Made by a program: the position numbers and the translations under genes. The notes beneath the pieces are model-generated. The model was not told the DNA's origin. It searched no databases and worked only from the letters and a program-made list of their open reading frames with translations. From Zhouia amylolytica (GTDB lineage Bacteria; Bacteroidota; Bacteroidia; Flavobacteriales; Flavobacteriaceae), in assembly GCF_900116365.1 (NCBI RefSeq), contig NZ_FPAG01000001.1, positions 149,079-213,078 on the forward strand: a DNA stretch of 64,000 nucleotides. The letters are read 5' to 3'. Shown in pieces: positions 1 to 9,604 of this stretch (within the stretch, counting starts at the first letter, position 1; the number at the start of each line of letters is the position of its first letter).

Positions 1-1
1 A

Positions 2-403
2 GAGGTTGATAAGTTTGATGGTAACGTTTTGTTCGTAAAGGGTAAAATTGAAAAAGAGCAAAAGATTGAACGAAACGGACATATAACATTTTTCAATTAT
101 ATGAATTCCGCCGAACTGGAGGCTGCTTTTAATCAGAGTAACATTGTACTCTCCCGATCCGGATACACCACCGTAATGGATTTGGCTAAACTTGAAAAAA
201 AAGCATTCTTTATTCCGACACCTGGTCAATACGAACAAAAATACCTTGCTAAGCGCCTGGACAAACAAGGTATTGTTCCTTATGCCAAGCAAAAGGATTT
301 CCGTATTGAAGACTTAAAGAAGATAAATGATTATTCAGGGCTATCTGATTTTAGGACTGAGATTGATTATACCAGTCTATTTAGCCTTTTCGAGGGTAAA
401 TGA
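2..403 (+). CDS. Glycosyltransferase C-terminal part, MurG/family 28-like (5' end outside window)
   Basis: The frame is open to the left window edge, so only the last 133 residues are present; the first in-frame TTG at 29 is unlikely to be the real start. The stretch NIVLSRSGYTTVMDLAKLEKKAFFIPTPGQYEQKYLA matches, in shape, the C-terminal nucleotide-sugar binding half of MurG-like (GT28) transferases: an SRSG turn, a helix, a PTPGQ.EQ loop contacting the sugar nucleotide. The acceptor cannot be told from this piece. The 3' end overlaps the convergent histidine kinase gene by 27 bp. Family assignment is from motif recognition; the specific substrate is unknown. Confidence 0.75.
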   Translation, partial: EVDKFDGNVLFVKGKIEKEQKIERNGHITFFNYMNSAELEAAFNQSNIVLSRSGYTTVMDLAKLEKKAFFIPTPGQYEQKYLAKRLDKQGIVPYAKQKDFRIEDLKKINDYSGLSDFRTEIDYTSLFSLFEGK

Positions 404-1420
404 AAATTCGGAACCCATTCCAAAAACACTTTCCACATAAATTTTTTCTTTATGGGCTTCAATAATGTGCTTTACAATAGAAAGTCCTAAGCCAGAGCCT
501 CCTTCTTTACGGCTACCACTTTTATCTATTCTGTAAAAACGCTCAAAGATCCGAGCTATATTATGCTTTTCGATTCCCTCTCCGTTATCTGTAATCCTGA
601 CAATTACTTTATTTTTAATTAAATTCTCTATGCTTACCTCGGTGGTTCCTTCTTCTCTTCCGTATTTAATAGAGTTTACCACCAAATTTGTAACCACCTG
701 TTGAATACGTTCTTTGTCGGCGTACACCATGATGGGCTCATCATAAGGCATATCGAATGTAAGTGTGATATTCTTCTTGGCAGCTTTCATTTCAAACATT
801 TCAAATACACTTTGCACCAATTCGACAATATCAAATTCTTCATATTCCAGATGCAAATCACCAACTTCCAATTTAGTAATCATATCCAGATCTTTGACAA
901 TATATATGAGTCGCTCTACACCCTTATTTGCTCGTTGAAGATATTTTTTTCGAACTTTTTTATCATCCATCGCGCCATCCAGTAAAGTCTCAATATACCC
1001 CTGAACAGTAAATAACGGTGTTTTTAATTCATGAGAGACATTCCCAAAAAACTCTTTTCTATAGTTTTCACGAACTTTTAGGGTTTCTATCTCAAGTTTT
1101 TTATCCTTGGCAAACTTTTCGATCTCGTGGGTTAGCGTTCGCATATCTGTTGTTACTGCCTGATTCTGGAAAGAACTGGACTCCAGCAGTGAAACATCGT
1201 CATAAATTTGCTTTACTCTTCGATAGATAAACTTTTCGACTCTGTATTGAAGGATGAAAAAGCATAATGCGAATAAGGAAAGAGCGAAAGTAATAATTAC
1301 CCACAGGTCGAATTCATAGAGTAAATACAAGAACACCCCTACAATCGTCGATGCAATTAGGGTGATATATGTTGAAGAACGTAATGCAAACCTATATGAC
1401 TTTTTAAGTTGTATTGCCAT
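377..1420 (-). CDS. Sensor histidine kinase, PhoR-like
   Basis: A 347-residue kinase. Two membrane segments (about residues 16-36 and 40-58) with almost no loop between them, so it probably does not sense through a periplasmic domain. Then a short linker, a HisKA domain with SHELKTP (phospho-acceptor His130), and a HATPase with N box (NLVVNSIKYG), G1 (DNGEGI), F box (FERFYR) and G2 (GSGLGL). The domain order is that of PhoR-type kinases. The response regulator gene lies directly upstream on the same strand with no gap, so the pair forms one operon. Downstream it converges with, and overlaps, the glycosyltransferase gene. A phosphate signal is an inference from family resemblance only. Confidence 0.9.
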   Translation of the reverse strand: MAIQLKKSYRFALRSSTYITLIASTIVGVFLYLLYEFDLWVIITFALSLFALCFFILQYRVEKFIYRRVKQIYDDVSLLESSSFQNQAVTTDMRTLTHEIEKFAKDKKLEIETLKVRENYRKEFFGNVSHELKTPLFTVQGYIETLLDGAMDDKKVRKKYLQRANKGVERLIYIVKDLDMITKLEVGDLHLEYEEFDIVELVQSVFEMFEMKAAKKNITLTFDMPYDEPIMVYADKERIQQVVTNLVVNSIKYGREEGTTEVSIENLIKNKVIVRITDNGEGIEKHNIARIFERFYRIDKSGSRKEGGSGLGLSIVKHIIEAHKEKIYVESVFGMGSEFSFTLEKAK

Positions 1421-2107
1421 TTAAAGAACAAACTTATATCCGACCCCCTTAACAGTTTTAAAGTGATCATCACCAATTTTTTCGCGAAGTTTACGAATAT
1501 GCACATCAATGGTACGGCCACCAACAACCACTTCGTTACCCCATACTTTATCTAATATTTCTTCTCTCTTGAATACTTTGCCCGGTCTAGATGCTAAAAG
1601 CGAAAGCAACTCAAATTCTTTTCTAGGTAAAATTATCTCTTCCCCATTCTGAATAATCTTGTATTCATCTCTATCAATAGTAATATCACCTACTTTCACA
1701 ACTTTATCAGCCGATTCACCACCTTCTTTGAATCTTCTCAACAAAGCTTTTACTTTACTCACCAACACTTTAGGCTTGATCGGTTTTGTGATGTAATCAT
1801 CTGCACCTGCATCAAATCCTGCAACCTGGGAGTAATCTTCACCTCTGGCTGTTAAAAACGTAACCACAGTTTCTTGTAGATCCGGCATTTTTCGAATCTG
1901 CTCACATGCTTCAATACCATCCATCTCCGGCATCATAACATCCAAGATAATTAGGTGTGGCTGTTCCTTTCTTGCTTTTGAAACCCCTTCGGCACCATTT
2001 TTTGCGGTAATTACCTGATACCCTTCATTAGACAAATTGTATCCAACGATTTCAAGAATATCCGGTTCATCGTCTACCAGAAGAATTTTAATGTCTCTTT
2101 TTTTCAT
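1421..2107 (-). CDS. Response regulator, OmpR/PhoB family
   Basis: 228 residues. Receiver domain with acidic pair D12/D13, phospho-acceptor D56 in LIILDVMMPEMDG, and conserved Lys in DDYITKPI. The C-terminal winged helix (about 130-228) ends in the typical GGRTIDVHIRKLREKIG and VKGVGYKF motifs. It is the first gene of the pair with the PhoR-like kinase. It is divergent from a TonB receptor gene across 236 bp; that interval contains TAACA direct repeats at 11-bp spacing that would suit a regulator of this family. On the minus strand TACTTTTG (2197-2190) could be a -7 element, but no -33 is seen. Confidence 0.93.
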   Translation of the reverse strand: MKKRDIKILLVDDEPDILEIVGYNLSNEGYQVITAKNGAEGVSKARKEQPHLIILDVMMPEMDGIEACEQIRKMPDLQETVVTFLTARGEDYSQVAGFDAGADDYITKPIKPKVLVSKVKALLRRFKEGGESADKVVKVGDITIDRDEYKIIQNGEEIILPRKEFELLSLLASRPGKVFKREEILDKVWGNEVVVGGRTIDVHIRKLREKIGDDHFKTVKGVGYKFVL

Positions 2108-2224
2108 TGCTTTAAATTTACTTCAACAACTCCTTAAGAACCAGTTATTAATAACCTTAAGAATTTTGTTTCTTTTTAAAATTTACGCTCAAAAGTAAAG
2201 ATAATATTAATTAATAAAAGGAGT

Positions 2225-2262
2225 TAACATTCATTTAATACGCGTAACACAAAGCTAACAAT
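2225..2262 (+). promoter_or_regulatory. Possible OmpR/PhoB-family operator (TAACA repeats)
   Basis: TAACA occurs at 2225, 2245 and 2256. The last two, GTAACAC-AAAG-CTAACAA, are 7-bp half sites with a 4-bp spacer, an 11-bp period like that of a Pho box. The site lies between the response regulator gene and the divergent TonB receptor. The pattern is seen directly; binding is inference. Confidence 0.3.
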
Positions 2263-2343
2263 GTAATTACAGAACATTAACCTGTGAATAACGTCACCTT
2301 TACAGTGCCCCTGTTTCTTTGCGCCAGAATTTAAAGTGACGTG

Positions 2344-5118
2344 ATGAGACAATTATTAGTATTATTATTTTTAGCGGTTACCACCCTAACAATGGCACAA
2401 AACAATGCAGGTTCAGTGGTAGGTAAAATTACGGATAAGGAATTAAACAACGATCCCTTACCCTTTGCAAATGTACAAGTAAATGGTACAACAAAAGGAA
2501 CAACCACCGACATGGACGGTTTGTTCGAAATCGGGAGCATTCCTCCGGGAACCTATTCAGTAACCATTAGTTTTGTTGGTTATGAGACTGTTACCATCCC
2601 TAATGTTAAAATAGAAGGAGGGAAAGTAACAGAGATTAACACTGGATTAGGTGCAGGTAGTGTAAGCCTGGACGAGGTAGTTGTTACTACTACGGTAAGA
2701 AGAGAATCTGAAACAGCTTTGCTATTAGATCAGAAAAAAGCTATCGAAATTAAGCAAAGTATCGGTGCGGAAGAACTTGCTCGTAAAGGTGTTAGTGATG
2801 TTGCCACAGCGGTAACAAAAACAACTGGTATTTCTAAACAAGAAGGTTCAGGAAGCATTTATGTTCGTGGTCTTGGAGACAGATACAACTCCACTACCAT
2901 GAATGGACTACCATTACCATCAAACAATCCTTCCAGAAAAAACATCAACTTAGATATTTTCTCTACCGACATCGTTGAATATATCGGGATTTCAAAGACC
3001 TTCAATCATAAAAACTACGGAGATTTTGCAGGAGCAAATATCGACATCATCTCTAAAAACTATAAAGGAGATGGCTTTTTTGAATTTGGAGTAGGTATTG
3101 GAGGAAACACCAGTGCTATGGAAAGAGACAAATTCTATTTACAGGATGGTCCTAACAAAACTGGTTTTTACAACAAAGATTACCCAAACAATCCTTTAAC
3201 GTCTTATAACTTTGATACAAGTTGGGATAGAAACACCAGTACTCCTGTCGAAAATTCATTCTCTCTAACAGGCGGTGATTCATATACCTTAGGCGAAGAA
3301 AGCAGATTAAGCTTTTTTGCATCGGCTAGTTTCGACAACAATTACAACTTTAAAGAGGGAGTTGCAAGAGGGGCTGTTAATACTCAAGGTGTTCCGAGAA
3401 AGGATCTTGATTATGAGGCATATGAATACAAAACGAACTCTACCTTGTTAGGTAACGTATTTTACAGAATTAACAACAACAACTCTCTTAAGTTCAACTC
3501 TTTGTTTATTAATTCAACAGGACAAAGTCATGATGAATACACAGGGGTTATAGACATTTTTGACAACGCTCCAAATGGAGGAGGTTACGTAAGAAGATCT
3601 ACTTTTGACAGAACGTCTTTATTTGTAAACCAATTACTCGGTGATCACAAACTAAATGAACGTTTTGACCTAAACTGGGGTGTTTCTTATAACATTATGA
3701 AAAATGTTATTCCAGACAGAATGCAAAACACCTTAGTTCCGATCGATAATGATAATTTCGATGCAGGACTTACCGTTTCTGATTTAGCAACATCAGACAA
3801 CCACAGATTTTATCAGGATCTTAAAGAGGATGAGTTAGCGGCTAATATTGAAACCTCTTATAAGTTTCATAAAAATAATGACGGTGAATATAAAGGTAAA
3901 CTATCTGTAGGTTATAGTGGGCGTTTTAAAAACATTGGATTTGAAGCAACTCAATTCAACTTCCGAATCAACAGAAACATTCAACAACCACAGGTATTCA
4001 CAGATAACCTTGATGCTTATTTTAACCAACAAAGCATCGATGCCGGATATTTTGACATTGTAACCTTTAGAGGTAGTGCGGGCATTCCTGGAGTTTTAGA
4101 CCCACAAACCTATGACGGTGTGCAGTTTATCAATGCAGGGTATGGAGCAGTTGAGTACAACTTCTCTCCTAAATTTACCGCTGTATTTGGACTTCGTGGA
4201 GAATATATTTTCCAGGAGATTGAATGGGAAACATCATTAGATCCGGAAGGTGATGATAGTGACTTTGACAGAATAGAAATTTTACCAAGTACTTCTTTGA
4301 AGTATAGTCTTAACGAAAAGCAAAACCTAAGATTTGCTGCCAGTAAAACATATACATTGCCTCAATTTAAAGAAAGAGCCCCTTTCCAATATGAAGAGGT
4401 AACCCAGGTGACTTTTGGTAACCCTGACCTGTATCCATCAACGGATTACAATGCAGACATCAAATGGGAAGCATTTCCAAATAATGACGAACTGATATCT
4501 GTTACTGGTTTTGGTAAGTATATCCAGAATCCGATTAATGAAGTAACTGTAGCATCAGCAACAAATGATGTGTCATATGTTAATACCGGGGAGTCTGCTA
4601 TTGCCTTTGGTGGAGAATTAGAGATCCGAAAGAACATTATCAAATTCTCAGATGAGAATTTAAACAATAAGCTTTCATTCGGTTTCAATGCATCTTACAT
4701 GTACACCAATCAGGATTTTGATGAACAAAAGGTAATTGACGAAACTAATCTTAGCGTTGGATTTTCAGATGAAGAAGGGAAACTAACCGGAGCTTCTGAT
4801 CTTTTACTTAATGGAGACATTAGCTATTTAAAAGATTTTTCAGAGGATAAGAACATTCTTGCTACACTTTCTTATAATTATTTTTCTGACAGACTTTATG
4901 CTATCGGGACAAATAACAGAGGGAACCTTGTAGATAAGGCTGTTGGAACATTAGATTTCATTGTTAAATCGCAATTAAACAAGAATATTGGCATTGGTTT
5001 CAAGGCACGCAACCTGTTAAATCCTACCGTAGAACGTATTCAGGAAACTCAGGATGTTACTGTATTATCATACAAGAAGGGTATTGATCTAAATCTTTCT
5101 TTAACCTATAAATTTTAA
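2344..5118 (+). CDS. TonB-dependent outer-membrane receptor with CarboxypepD_reg-like domain
   Basis: 924 residues from the ATG at 2344; a GTG at 2341 is in frame but the ATG gives a clean signal peptide (RQLLVLLFLAVTTLTMAQ). Mature order: carboxypeptidase-regulatory-like beta domain (about 22-105, VGKITDKELNNDPLPFANVQV and GTYSVTISFVGYETV), plug domain (about 125-230, YVRGLGDRYNSTTMNGLPLP), then a 22-strand barrel ending in LSLTYKF with terminal Phe. It would import a substrate across the outer membrane using TonB energy. The next gene encodes a surface-type beta-helix lipoprotein, 134 bp downstream, probably its partner. Divergent from the PhoR/PhoB-like pair. Substrate unknown; phosphate-related uptake is a guess from context. 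Confidence 0.92.
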   Translation: MRQLLVLLFLAVTTLTMAQNNAGSVVGKITDKELNNDPLPFANVQVNGTTKGTTTDMDGLFEIGSIPPGTYSVTISFVGYETVTIPNVKIEGGKVTEINTGLGAGSVSLDEVVVTTTVRRESETALLLDQKKAIEIKQSIGAEELARKGVSDVATAVTKTTGISKQEGSGSIYVRGLGDRYNSTTMNGLPLPSNNPSRKNINLDIFSTDIVEYIGISKTFNHKNYGDFAGANIDIISKNYKGDGFFEFGVGIGGNTSAMERDKFYLQDGPNKTGFYNKDYPNNPLTSYNFDTSWDRNTSTPVENSFSLTGGDSYTLGEESRLSFFASASFDNNYNFKEGVARGAVNTQGVPRKDLDYEAYEYKTNSTLLGNVFYRINNNNSLKFNSLFINSTGQSHDEYTGVIDIFDNAPNGGGYVRRSTFDRTSLFVNQLLGDHKLNERFDLNWGVSYNIMKNVIPDRMQNTLVPIDNDNFDAGLTVSDLATSDNHRFYQDLKEDELAANIETSYKFHKNNDGEYKGKLSVGYSGRFKNIGFEATQFNFRINRNIQQPQVFTDNLDAYFNQQSIDAGYFDIVTFRGSAGIPGVLDPQTYDGVQFINAGYGAVEYNFSPKFTAVFGLRGEYIFQEIEWETSLDPEGDDSDFDRIEILPSTSLKYSLNEKQNLRFAASKTYTLPQFKERAPFQYEEVTQVTFGNPDLYPSTDYNADIKWEAFPNNDELISVTGFGKYIQNPINEVTVASATNDVSYVNTGESAIAFGGELEIRKNIIKFSDENLNNKLSFGFNASYMYTNQDFDEQKVIDETNLSVGFSDEEGKLTGASDLLLNGDISYLKDFSEDKNILATLSYNYFSDRLYAIGTNNRGNLVDKAVGTLDFIVKSQLNKNIGIGFKARNLLNPTVERIQETQDVTVLSYKKGIDLNLSLTYKF

Positions 5119-5252
5119 TTACAGTTAGTTAACATTAAGGTATTAACACGGCTGTTTAATTAATACTAAGATAATAGTTGCATAAGCACTAAGTAAAGTA
5201 AATACAATTCATTTGCACTTATAAAATACAACTAAATTAAATTAAGAAAAAC

Positions 5253-6386
5253 ATGAAAAAATTAGTTCTATCATTAATGGCTTTTTCAGCCTTATTCTTC
5301 ACATCATGTAGTACTTCTGATGATGATAACACTGGAGGAGAAAATGTTGTAATTAATCCAGGTGATTTTAAAGGTGAATTAAAAGACGGTGAATCTTTAA
5401 CTTTAAATCCAAGTGAAACTTATAACCTGACAGGTGCATTCATCGTAAGAGGTGGTGCGACTTTAACCATTCCTGCAGGAACAACCATCGAAGCATCGGG
5501 AGGTACAAGCTCTTATATTGCAGTTGCACAAGATGGACAGATATTTATTAATGGTACTGCAAACGATCCTGTTGTAATGACTTCTGCTGCTGCTAGCCCA
5601 GCTGCTGGAGACTGGGGTGGTTTAGTAATCTGTGGTAGAGCAAACACTAACAAAGGTGGTTCTACTGGACAAACTGCTACTGCTGAAGTATCTGATTTAA
5701 CATATGGTGGTACTGTTGATAATGACAACTCTGGTATTATTAAGTATTTAAGAATTGAATATACCGGAGCTACATTTAACGGTGAAAAAGAATTTAACGG
5801 TCTTTCATTATTCGGTGTTGGTTCTGGAACTACAATTGAATACGTACAATCATTCGAAGGTGGAGATGACGGTATTGAATTCTTTGGAGGTTCTGTTAAC
5901 GGAAGATACCTAGTATCTACTAACAGTGGTGATGATTCTATTGACTTCGCCGACGGATGGAGTGGAACAGGAGAGTACTGGTATATCTCAGGAGGAGCTA
6001 AAGCTGGTATCGAAGGTTCTAACAACGGAGATGACGCTGCTGCTACACCAACTACTACTGCAACTCTTAAAAACATTACAGTTGTAGGGCCTGGATCTGA
6101 AGGTGGTATCTATGTTAAAGAAGGTGGTGGAATCTGGACTGTAGAAAACTTCTACATCTCTGATTTCGAAACTGGAATACACGTAAAAGGTGCAGCTGAC
6201 GATGCCGTAGCTAACGGACATATTGATAATGACGAAATAAGTTTTACTAACGTTATTTTTAACAATGTAACTACTGAAACTTCTTATCAAGGTGCCAATA
6301 CTGACTTTTACACTGTAGGTACTGGTATGGGTGCTGGTAACGGTGCTGACGTTCCTAACTGGGCTAACGGATGGACAAGATTCTAA
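5253..6386 (+). CDS. Surface beta-helix-like lipoprotein, partner of the TonB receptor
   Basis: 377 residues. Lipoprotein signal peptide with lipobox FTSC (Cys19), followed by STSDDDN; acidic residues right after the Cys resemble the surface-export signal of flavobacterial lipoproteins. The rest is Gly/Thr/Asn-rich with repeated beta-strand rungs (LTGAFIVRGGATLTIPAGTTIEASGG, IKYLRIEYTGA, GTTIEYVQSFEGGDDGIEFFGG, ATLKNITVVGPGSEGGIYVKEGG), as in right-handed beta-helix proteins. No catalytic motif recognised. Codons favour GGT, GCT, AAC and GTT, which suggests strong expression. It follows the TonB receptor gene and is closed by a strong terminator. Probable surface substrate-binding component; substrate unknown. 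Confidence 0.75.
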   Translation: MKKLVLSLMAFSALFFTSCSTSDDDNTGGENVVINPGDFKGELKDGESLTLNPSETYNLTGAFIVRGGATLTIPAGTTIEASGGTSSYIAVAQDGQIFINGTANDPVVMTSAAASPAAGDWGGLVICGRANTNKGGSTGQTATAEVSDLTYGGTVDNDNSGIIKYLRIEYTGATFNGEKEFNGLSLFGVGSGTTIEYVQSFEGGDDGIEFFGGSVNGRYLVSTNSGDDSIDFADGWSGTGEYWYISGGAKAGIEGSNNGDDAAATPTTTATLKNITVVGPGSEGGIYVKEGGGIWTVENFYISDFETGIHVKGAADDAVANGHIDNDEISFTNVIFNNVTTETSYQGANTDFYTVGTGMGAGNGADVPNWANGWTRF

Positions 6387-6407
6387 GACGACCTTAATTT
6401 TAATATA

Positions 6408-6436
6408 AAAAAACCCGGCTAATGCCGGGTTTTTTG
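6408..6436 (+). terminator. Rho-independent terminator after the beta-helix lipoprotein gene
   Basis: Stem CCCGGC (6414-6419), loop TAAT, GCCGGG (6424-6429), flanked by A and T runs so that the stem extends to about 12 bp and is followed by T6. Confidence 0.9.
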
Positions 6437-6622
6437 TTTTTAAATATTTTTTAAAATCTACTTAGGGTTTTCAACCGTAAATACATTCATATCATTCTTA
6501 AAATCTACAACAAACTACACAAAATTGAACTTTATTATTTATTTAACTGTTCATTTCATCGAGTTTTTTAACGAACAGTATATTATTTTATTATATTAGT
6601 ATGCCCCAAAATTTAATCGCGT

Positions 6623-7030
6623 ATGAAAAAACTTTACACCTTAATCATTTTTTGCATGTTTTCATTCATAAGCTACAGTCTCAATGTAGTTTATATTGAA
6701 AATGATGTTACTTATGCTCCAGGTCATTATTACGACGACATCTACACTTTTATTGAAATCCCTGAAATACTTAAAACCAATTCAGGCTATACCAATGAAA
6801 TAGATGGCTTTAAACTTTATCCTAACCCCGTTAAAAATGGAAAAGTTTATATCTCTTCTAAAAAGGACCTTCCAAAGTATATCACCATATATGACGTATT
6901 GGGAAAAGTTGTGATGAAAGAAAAACTAACCTCAAAAACGCTTAGTGTAAATGAACTCAACAAGGGTGTTTACATACTGAAAGCTGTCGAAGAGGATAGA
7001 GCAACGACAAGAAAGCTGGTAATCGAATAA
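6623..7030 (+). CDS. Very small secreted protein with T9SS type A sorting domain
   Basis: 135 residues. Signal peptide MKKLYTLIIFCMFSFISYS, then only about 40 residues of own sequence (aromatic and acidic), then a complete type A C-terminal sorting domain (about 64-135): FKLYPNPVKNGKVYIS, ITIYDVLGKVVMKEKL, LSVNELNKGVYILKAVE, TRKLVIE. The domain directs proteins through the type IX secretion system and is normally cleaved at the surface. Almost nothing is left as cargo, so this is either a minimal secreted peptide or a trimmed relic of a larger gene. No operon partner; intergenic gaps on both sides. Confidence 0.8.
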   Translation: MKKLYTLIIFCMFSFISYSLNVVYIENDVTYAPGHYYDDIYTFIEIPEILKTNSGYTNEIDGFKLYPNPVKNGKVYISSKKDLPKYITIYDVLGKVVMKEKLTSKTLSVNELNKGVYILKAVEEDRATTRKLVIE

Positions 7031-7109
7031 AACTCAAACCTCAGACACATCTAAAAGGAATAGTTATTTTGATAAAAATTTACTGATATTTGCCATGTAA
7101 ATTATTCAC

Positions 7110-8087
7110 ATGGTAAGCAATGCTATTTTTAACATACAAACAGCAAAAGATTTTGAAAACGTCGCCCTTGATGTTTTTAAATTTCAATACCTGAATAATA
7201 GCGTATACCAACGTTTTTGTGATTACCTGAACACCAAGCCCGAAAAGGTTGAAAATCTTGAAGATATTCCCTTTCTACCTATCCAATTCTTTAAATCTCA
7301 AAAGGTAACCACCGACCTTCAACATACAGACATTATCTTTAGTAGCAGTGGAACAACCGGAACTGTCACCAGCAAGCATTTTGTCAAAGACCTTTCAATT
7401 TATGAAAAAAGCTATCGGAAAGCCTTTCAACACTTTTACGGCAACATTGAGGATTATGCTGTATTAGCCCTGTTACCTGCCTATTTAGAGCGCAAAGGAT
7501 CATCCCTGATACACATGGCTAACGACTTCATTAAACGCTCAAATAATGAACATAGTGGCTTTTATTTAAACGATCTGAAGCATCTTAAAGAAAAACTCGA
7601 TCTACTGGAATCAAGAAATCAAAAAACACTGCTTTTGGGGGTATCATTCGCACTTCTCGATCTTGTAGAAACCTATTCATTACATCTAAAGAATACTATT
7701 GTAATGGAGACGGGAGGGATGAAAGGACGACGAAAAGAAATCATAAGAGCGGAGTTACATCAAATTCTATCAAATGGTTTAGGGGTTCAAAAAATCCATT
7801 CAGAATATGGCATGACGGAATTATTATCTCAGGGATACTCTAAAGGGGATGGTATTTTTGAATGTCCGCCCTGGATGAAAATCATTACCAGGGATACGGA
7901 CGACCCGCTGAGCCTTCAAAAACCTGGTAAAACAGGCGGCATCAATGTCATTGATCTGGCCAATATTAATTCATGTTCTTTTATTGCCACGCAGGATTTG
8001 GGAAAAGTATTTTCAGATGGTAGTTTTGAAATAATTGGAAGGTTTGACAACTCGGATATAAGAGGTTGTAATCTCATGGCCCTTTAA
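7110..8087 (+). CDS. LuxE/PaaK-like acyl-protein synthetase
   Basis: 325 residues. The nucleotide-binding loop of the adenylate-forming family is clear (IIFSSSGTTGTVTSKHF, about residues 87-103), with a second conserved block HSEYGMTELLSQGY (about 230-243) and PWMKIITRD. The size and these motifs match the LuxE-type family, which activates a fatty acid as acyl-AMP and loads it on a protein. No lux genes are nearby, so the role is not bioluminescence; in flavobacteria this protein is usually a stand-alone gene of unknown pathway. Start ATG at 7110. Convergent with tyrS. Confidence 0.85.
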   Translation: MVSNAIFNIQTAKDFENVALDVFKFQYLNNSVYQRFCDYLNTKPEKVENLEDIPFLPIQFFKSQKVTTDLQHTDIIFSSSGTTGTVTSKHFVKDLSIYEKSYRKAFQHFYGNIEDYAVLALLPAYLERKGSSLIHMANDFIKRSNNEHSGFYLNDLKHLKEKLDLLESRNQKTLLLGVSFALLDLVETYSLHLKNTIVMETGGMKGRRKEIIRAELHQILSNGLGVQKIHSEYGMTELLSQGYSKGDGIFECPPWMKIITRDTDDPLSLQKPGKTGGINVIDLANINSCSFIATQDLGKVFSDGSFEIIGRFDNSDIRGCNLMAL

Positions 8088-8134
8088 TCGCTATACTAAT
8101 CTACCCGCTGACCAGTCAGAACCACCCATTTTCA

Positions 8135-8164
8135 ATAAAAAAAAGCCTGATTTTCATCAGGCCT
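8135..8164 (-). terminator. Terminator of tyrS
   Basis: On the minus strand GCCTGAT, loop GAAA, ATCAGGC, followed by an eight-T run (plus-strand stem 8145-8151 with 8156-8162). On the plus strand no T-run follows, so it serves mainly tyrS. Confidence 0.8.
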
Positions 8165-8168
8165 CTTA

Positions 8169-9464
8169 TTAGTTTACTACCAAAACAAAGTAATTCTTCT
8201 TACCTCGTTGCAGGAGCACAAATTTGTTGTTAATAAGATCATCCGAAGTAATTCGATAATCTTCTTTCACTTTATTTTTATTTACTGAAATAGAATTTTG
8301 CTTCAATTCTCTTCTGGCATCACCATTGGACTTTAAAAAACCTGTTTTTGCTGACAAAGCTCCAATCATATCCAGACCTTCCTGAATCTCTTCTTTTGAA
8401 ACCTCAGCCTGAGGAACACCTTCAAAAATATCTAAAAATGTTTTTCCATCCAGCGTTTTTAAATCCTCAGAGGTTGATTTCCCGAACAAGATATCAGAAG
8501 CCTTAATAGCATTTTCAAGATTCTCTTCACCGTGAACCATTTTAGTAATTTCTTCAGCTAGTGTTTTCTGTAGCCCTCTCAAATGAGGAGCTTCCTGATG
8601 AGAAGCTACCAAGCTCTCAATCTCCTCTTTTGACAAGAAGGTAAATATCTTTATATACTTCTCTGCGTCATCATCACTTGTGTTTAACCAGTACTGGTAG
8701 AATTTATAAGGCGAAGTTCTTTCTGCATCAAGCCAAACGTTACCACCTTCTGTTTTACCAAATTTGGTTCCATCAGCTTTGGTTATCAGCGGACATGTAA
8801 GTGCAAAAGCCTTCCCTGATGCAATTCTTCTGATGAGTTCGGTACCCGTGGTTATATTCCCCCATTGATCACTACCGCCCATCTGCAGCGTACAATTGTT
8901 TTCATTGTACAAATGAAGAAAATCATACCCTTGAACCAACTGATAGGTGAACTCTGTAAAGCTCATACCCTCGGCAGATTCTGAAGACAATCGTTTCTTT
9001 ACAGAATCCTTTGCCATCATATAGTTTACCGTAATATGCTTACCAACATCACGAATGAACTCAAGAAAAGAAAAGTTTTTCATCCAATCGTAATTATTAA
9101 CCAACACAGCAGCATTTGGTTCAGCCGCATCAAACTCCAGGAATCTGGCCAACTGTCCTTTAATTGCATTTTGGTTATGTAGCAAATCATCTTCTGTCAA
9201 AAGATTACGTTCTTTTGATTTTCCTGAAGGATCTCCAATCATTCCTGTTGCTCCACCTATCAGGGCATATGGTTTATGACCACAAGCTTGAAAATGCTTA
9301 AGCATCATTACCCCTACAAGATGCCCAATGTGCAAGGAGTCGGCTGTTGGATCTATTCCCACATAAGCAGCGCGCATTCCTTCTAACAAATGCTCCTCTG
9401 TACCTGGCATCACATCATGTATCATGCCTCTCCATTGTAATTCCTCTATAAAGTTTTTGGCCAT
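8169..9464 (-). CDS. tyrS: Tyrosine--tRNA ligase
   Basis: 431 residues from the ATG at 9464. Class I synthetase: HIGH motif at residues 45-48 ([10 protein letters not shown]), [14 protein letters not shown] after it, the QGYDFLHLY and GGSDQWGNI tyrosine/ATP pocket, KFGKT as the KMSKS counterpart, and a C-terminal S4 RNA-binding domain ([16 protein letters not shown]). The frame extends 11 codons further up to 9497, but that start would lie inside the -7 promoter element, so 9464 is chosen. Catalyses ATP-dependent charging of tRNA-Tyr in the cytoplasm. Single-gene unit with its own promoter and terminator. Confidence 0.97.
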   Translation of the reverse strand: MAKNFIEELQWRGMIHDVMPGTEEHLLEGMRAAYVGIDPTADSLHIGHLVGVMMLKHFQACGHKPYALIGGATGMIGDPSGKSKERNLLTEDDLLHNQNAIKGQLARFLEFDAAEPNAAVLVNNYDWMKNFSFLEFIRDVGKHITVNYMMAKDSVKKRLSSESAEGMSFTEFTYQLVQGYDFLHLYNENNCTLQMGGSDQWGNITTGTELIRRIASGKAFALTCPLITKADGTKFGKTEGGNVWLDAERTSPYKFYQYWLNTSDDDAEKYIKIFTFLSKEEIESLVASHQEAPHLRGLQKTLAEEITKMVHGEENLENAIKASDILFGKSTSEDLKTLDGKTFLDIFEGVPQAEVSKEEIQEGLDMIGALSAKTGFLKSNGDARRELKQNSISVNKNKVKEDYRITSDDLINNKFVLLQRGKKNYFVLVVN

Positions 9465-9494
9465 TGTTTTTATAATTTTACGGTAAAACAGCTG

Positions 9495-9523
9495 CAAAGA
9501 TAAAGAATCGAACGATTTAACAA
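9495..9523 (-). promoter_or_regulatory. Bacteroidota-type promoter of tyrS
   Basis: On the minus strand TTG (9523-9521), 18-bp spacer, TATCTTTG (9502-9495), an exact TAnnTTTG -7 element. Transcription would start near 9491, leaving a leader of about 27 nt before the ATG at 9464. Confidence 0.7.
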
Positions 9524-9604
9524 GAACGAAACCAAAAAAAGGAATCTTAAGATTTTCTTATATCTAAGCGCACTGAACGTTAAAAAAAGCATTAATTTCG
9601 CCTT

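Noticed and set aside
5513..6076. 187-codon antisense frame in the beta-helix gene
   Set aside because: Antisense shadow created by strong codon bias (GGT, GCT, ACT) in a highly expressed gene; Pro/Ser/Val-rich and not protein-like.
9465..9497. Longer N-terminus of tyrS
   Set aside because: It would start inside the TATCTTTG promoter element, and the extra residues are not part of the family.
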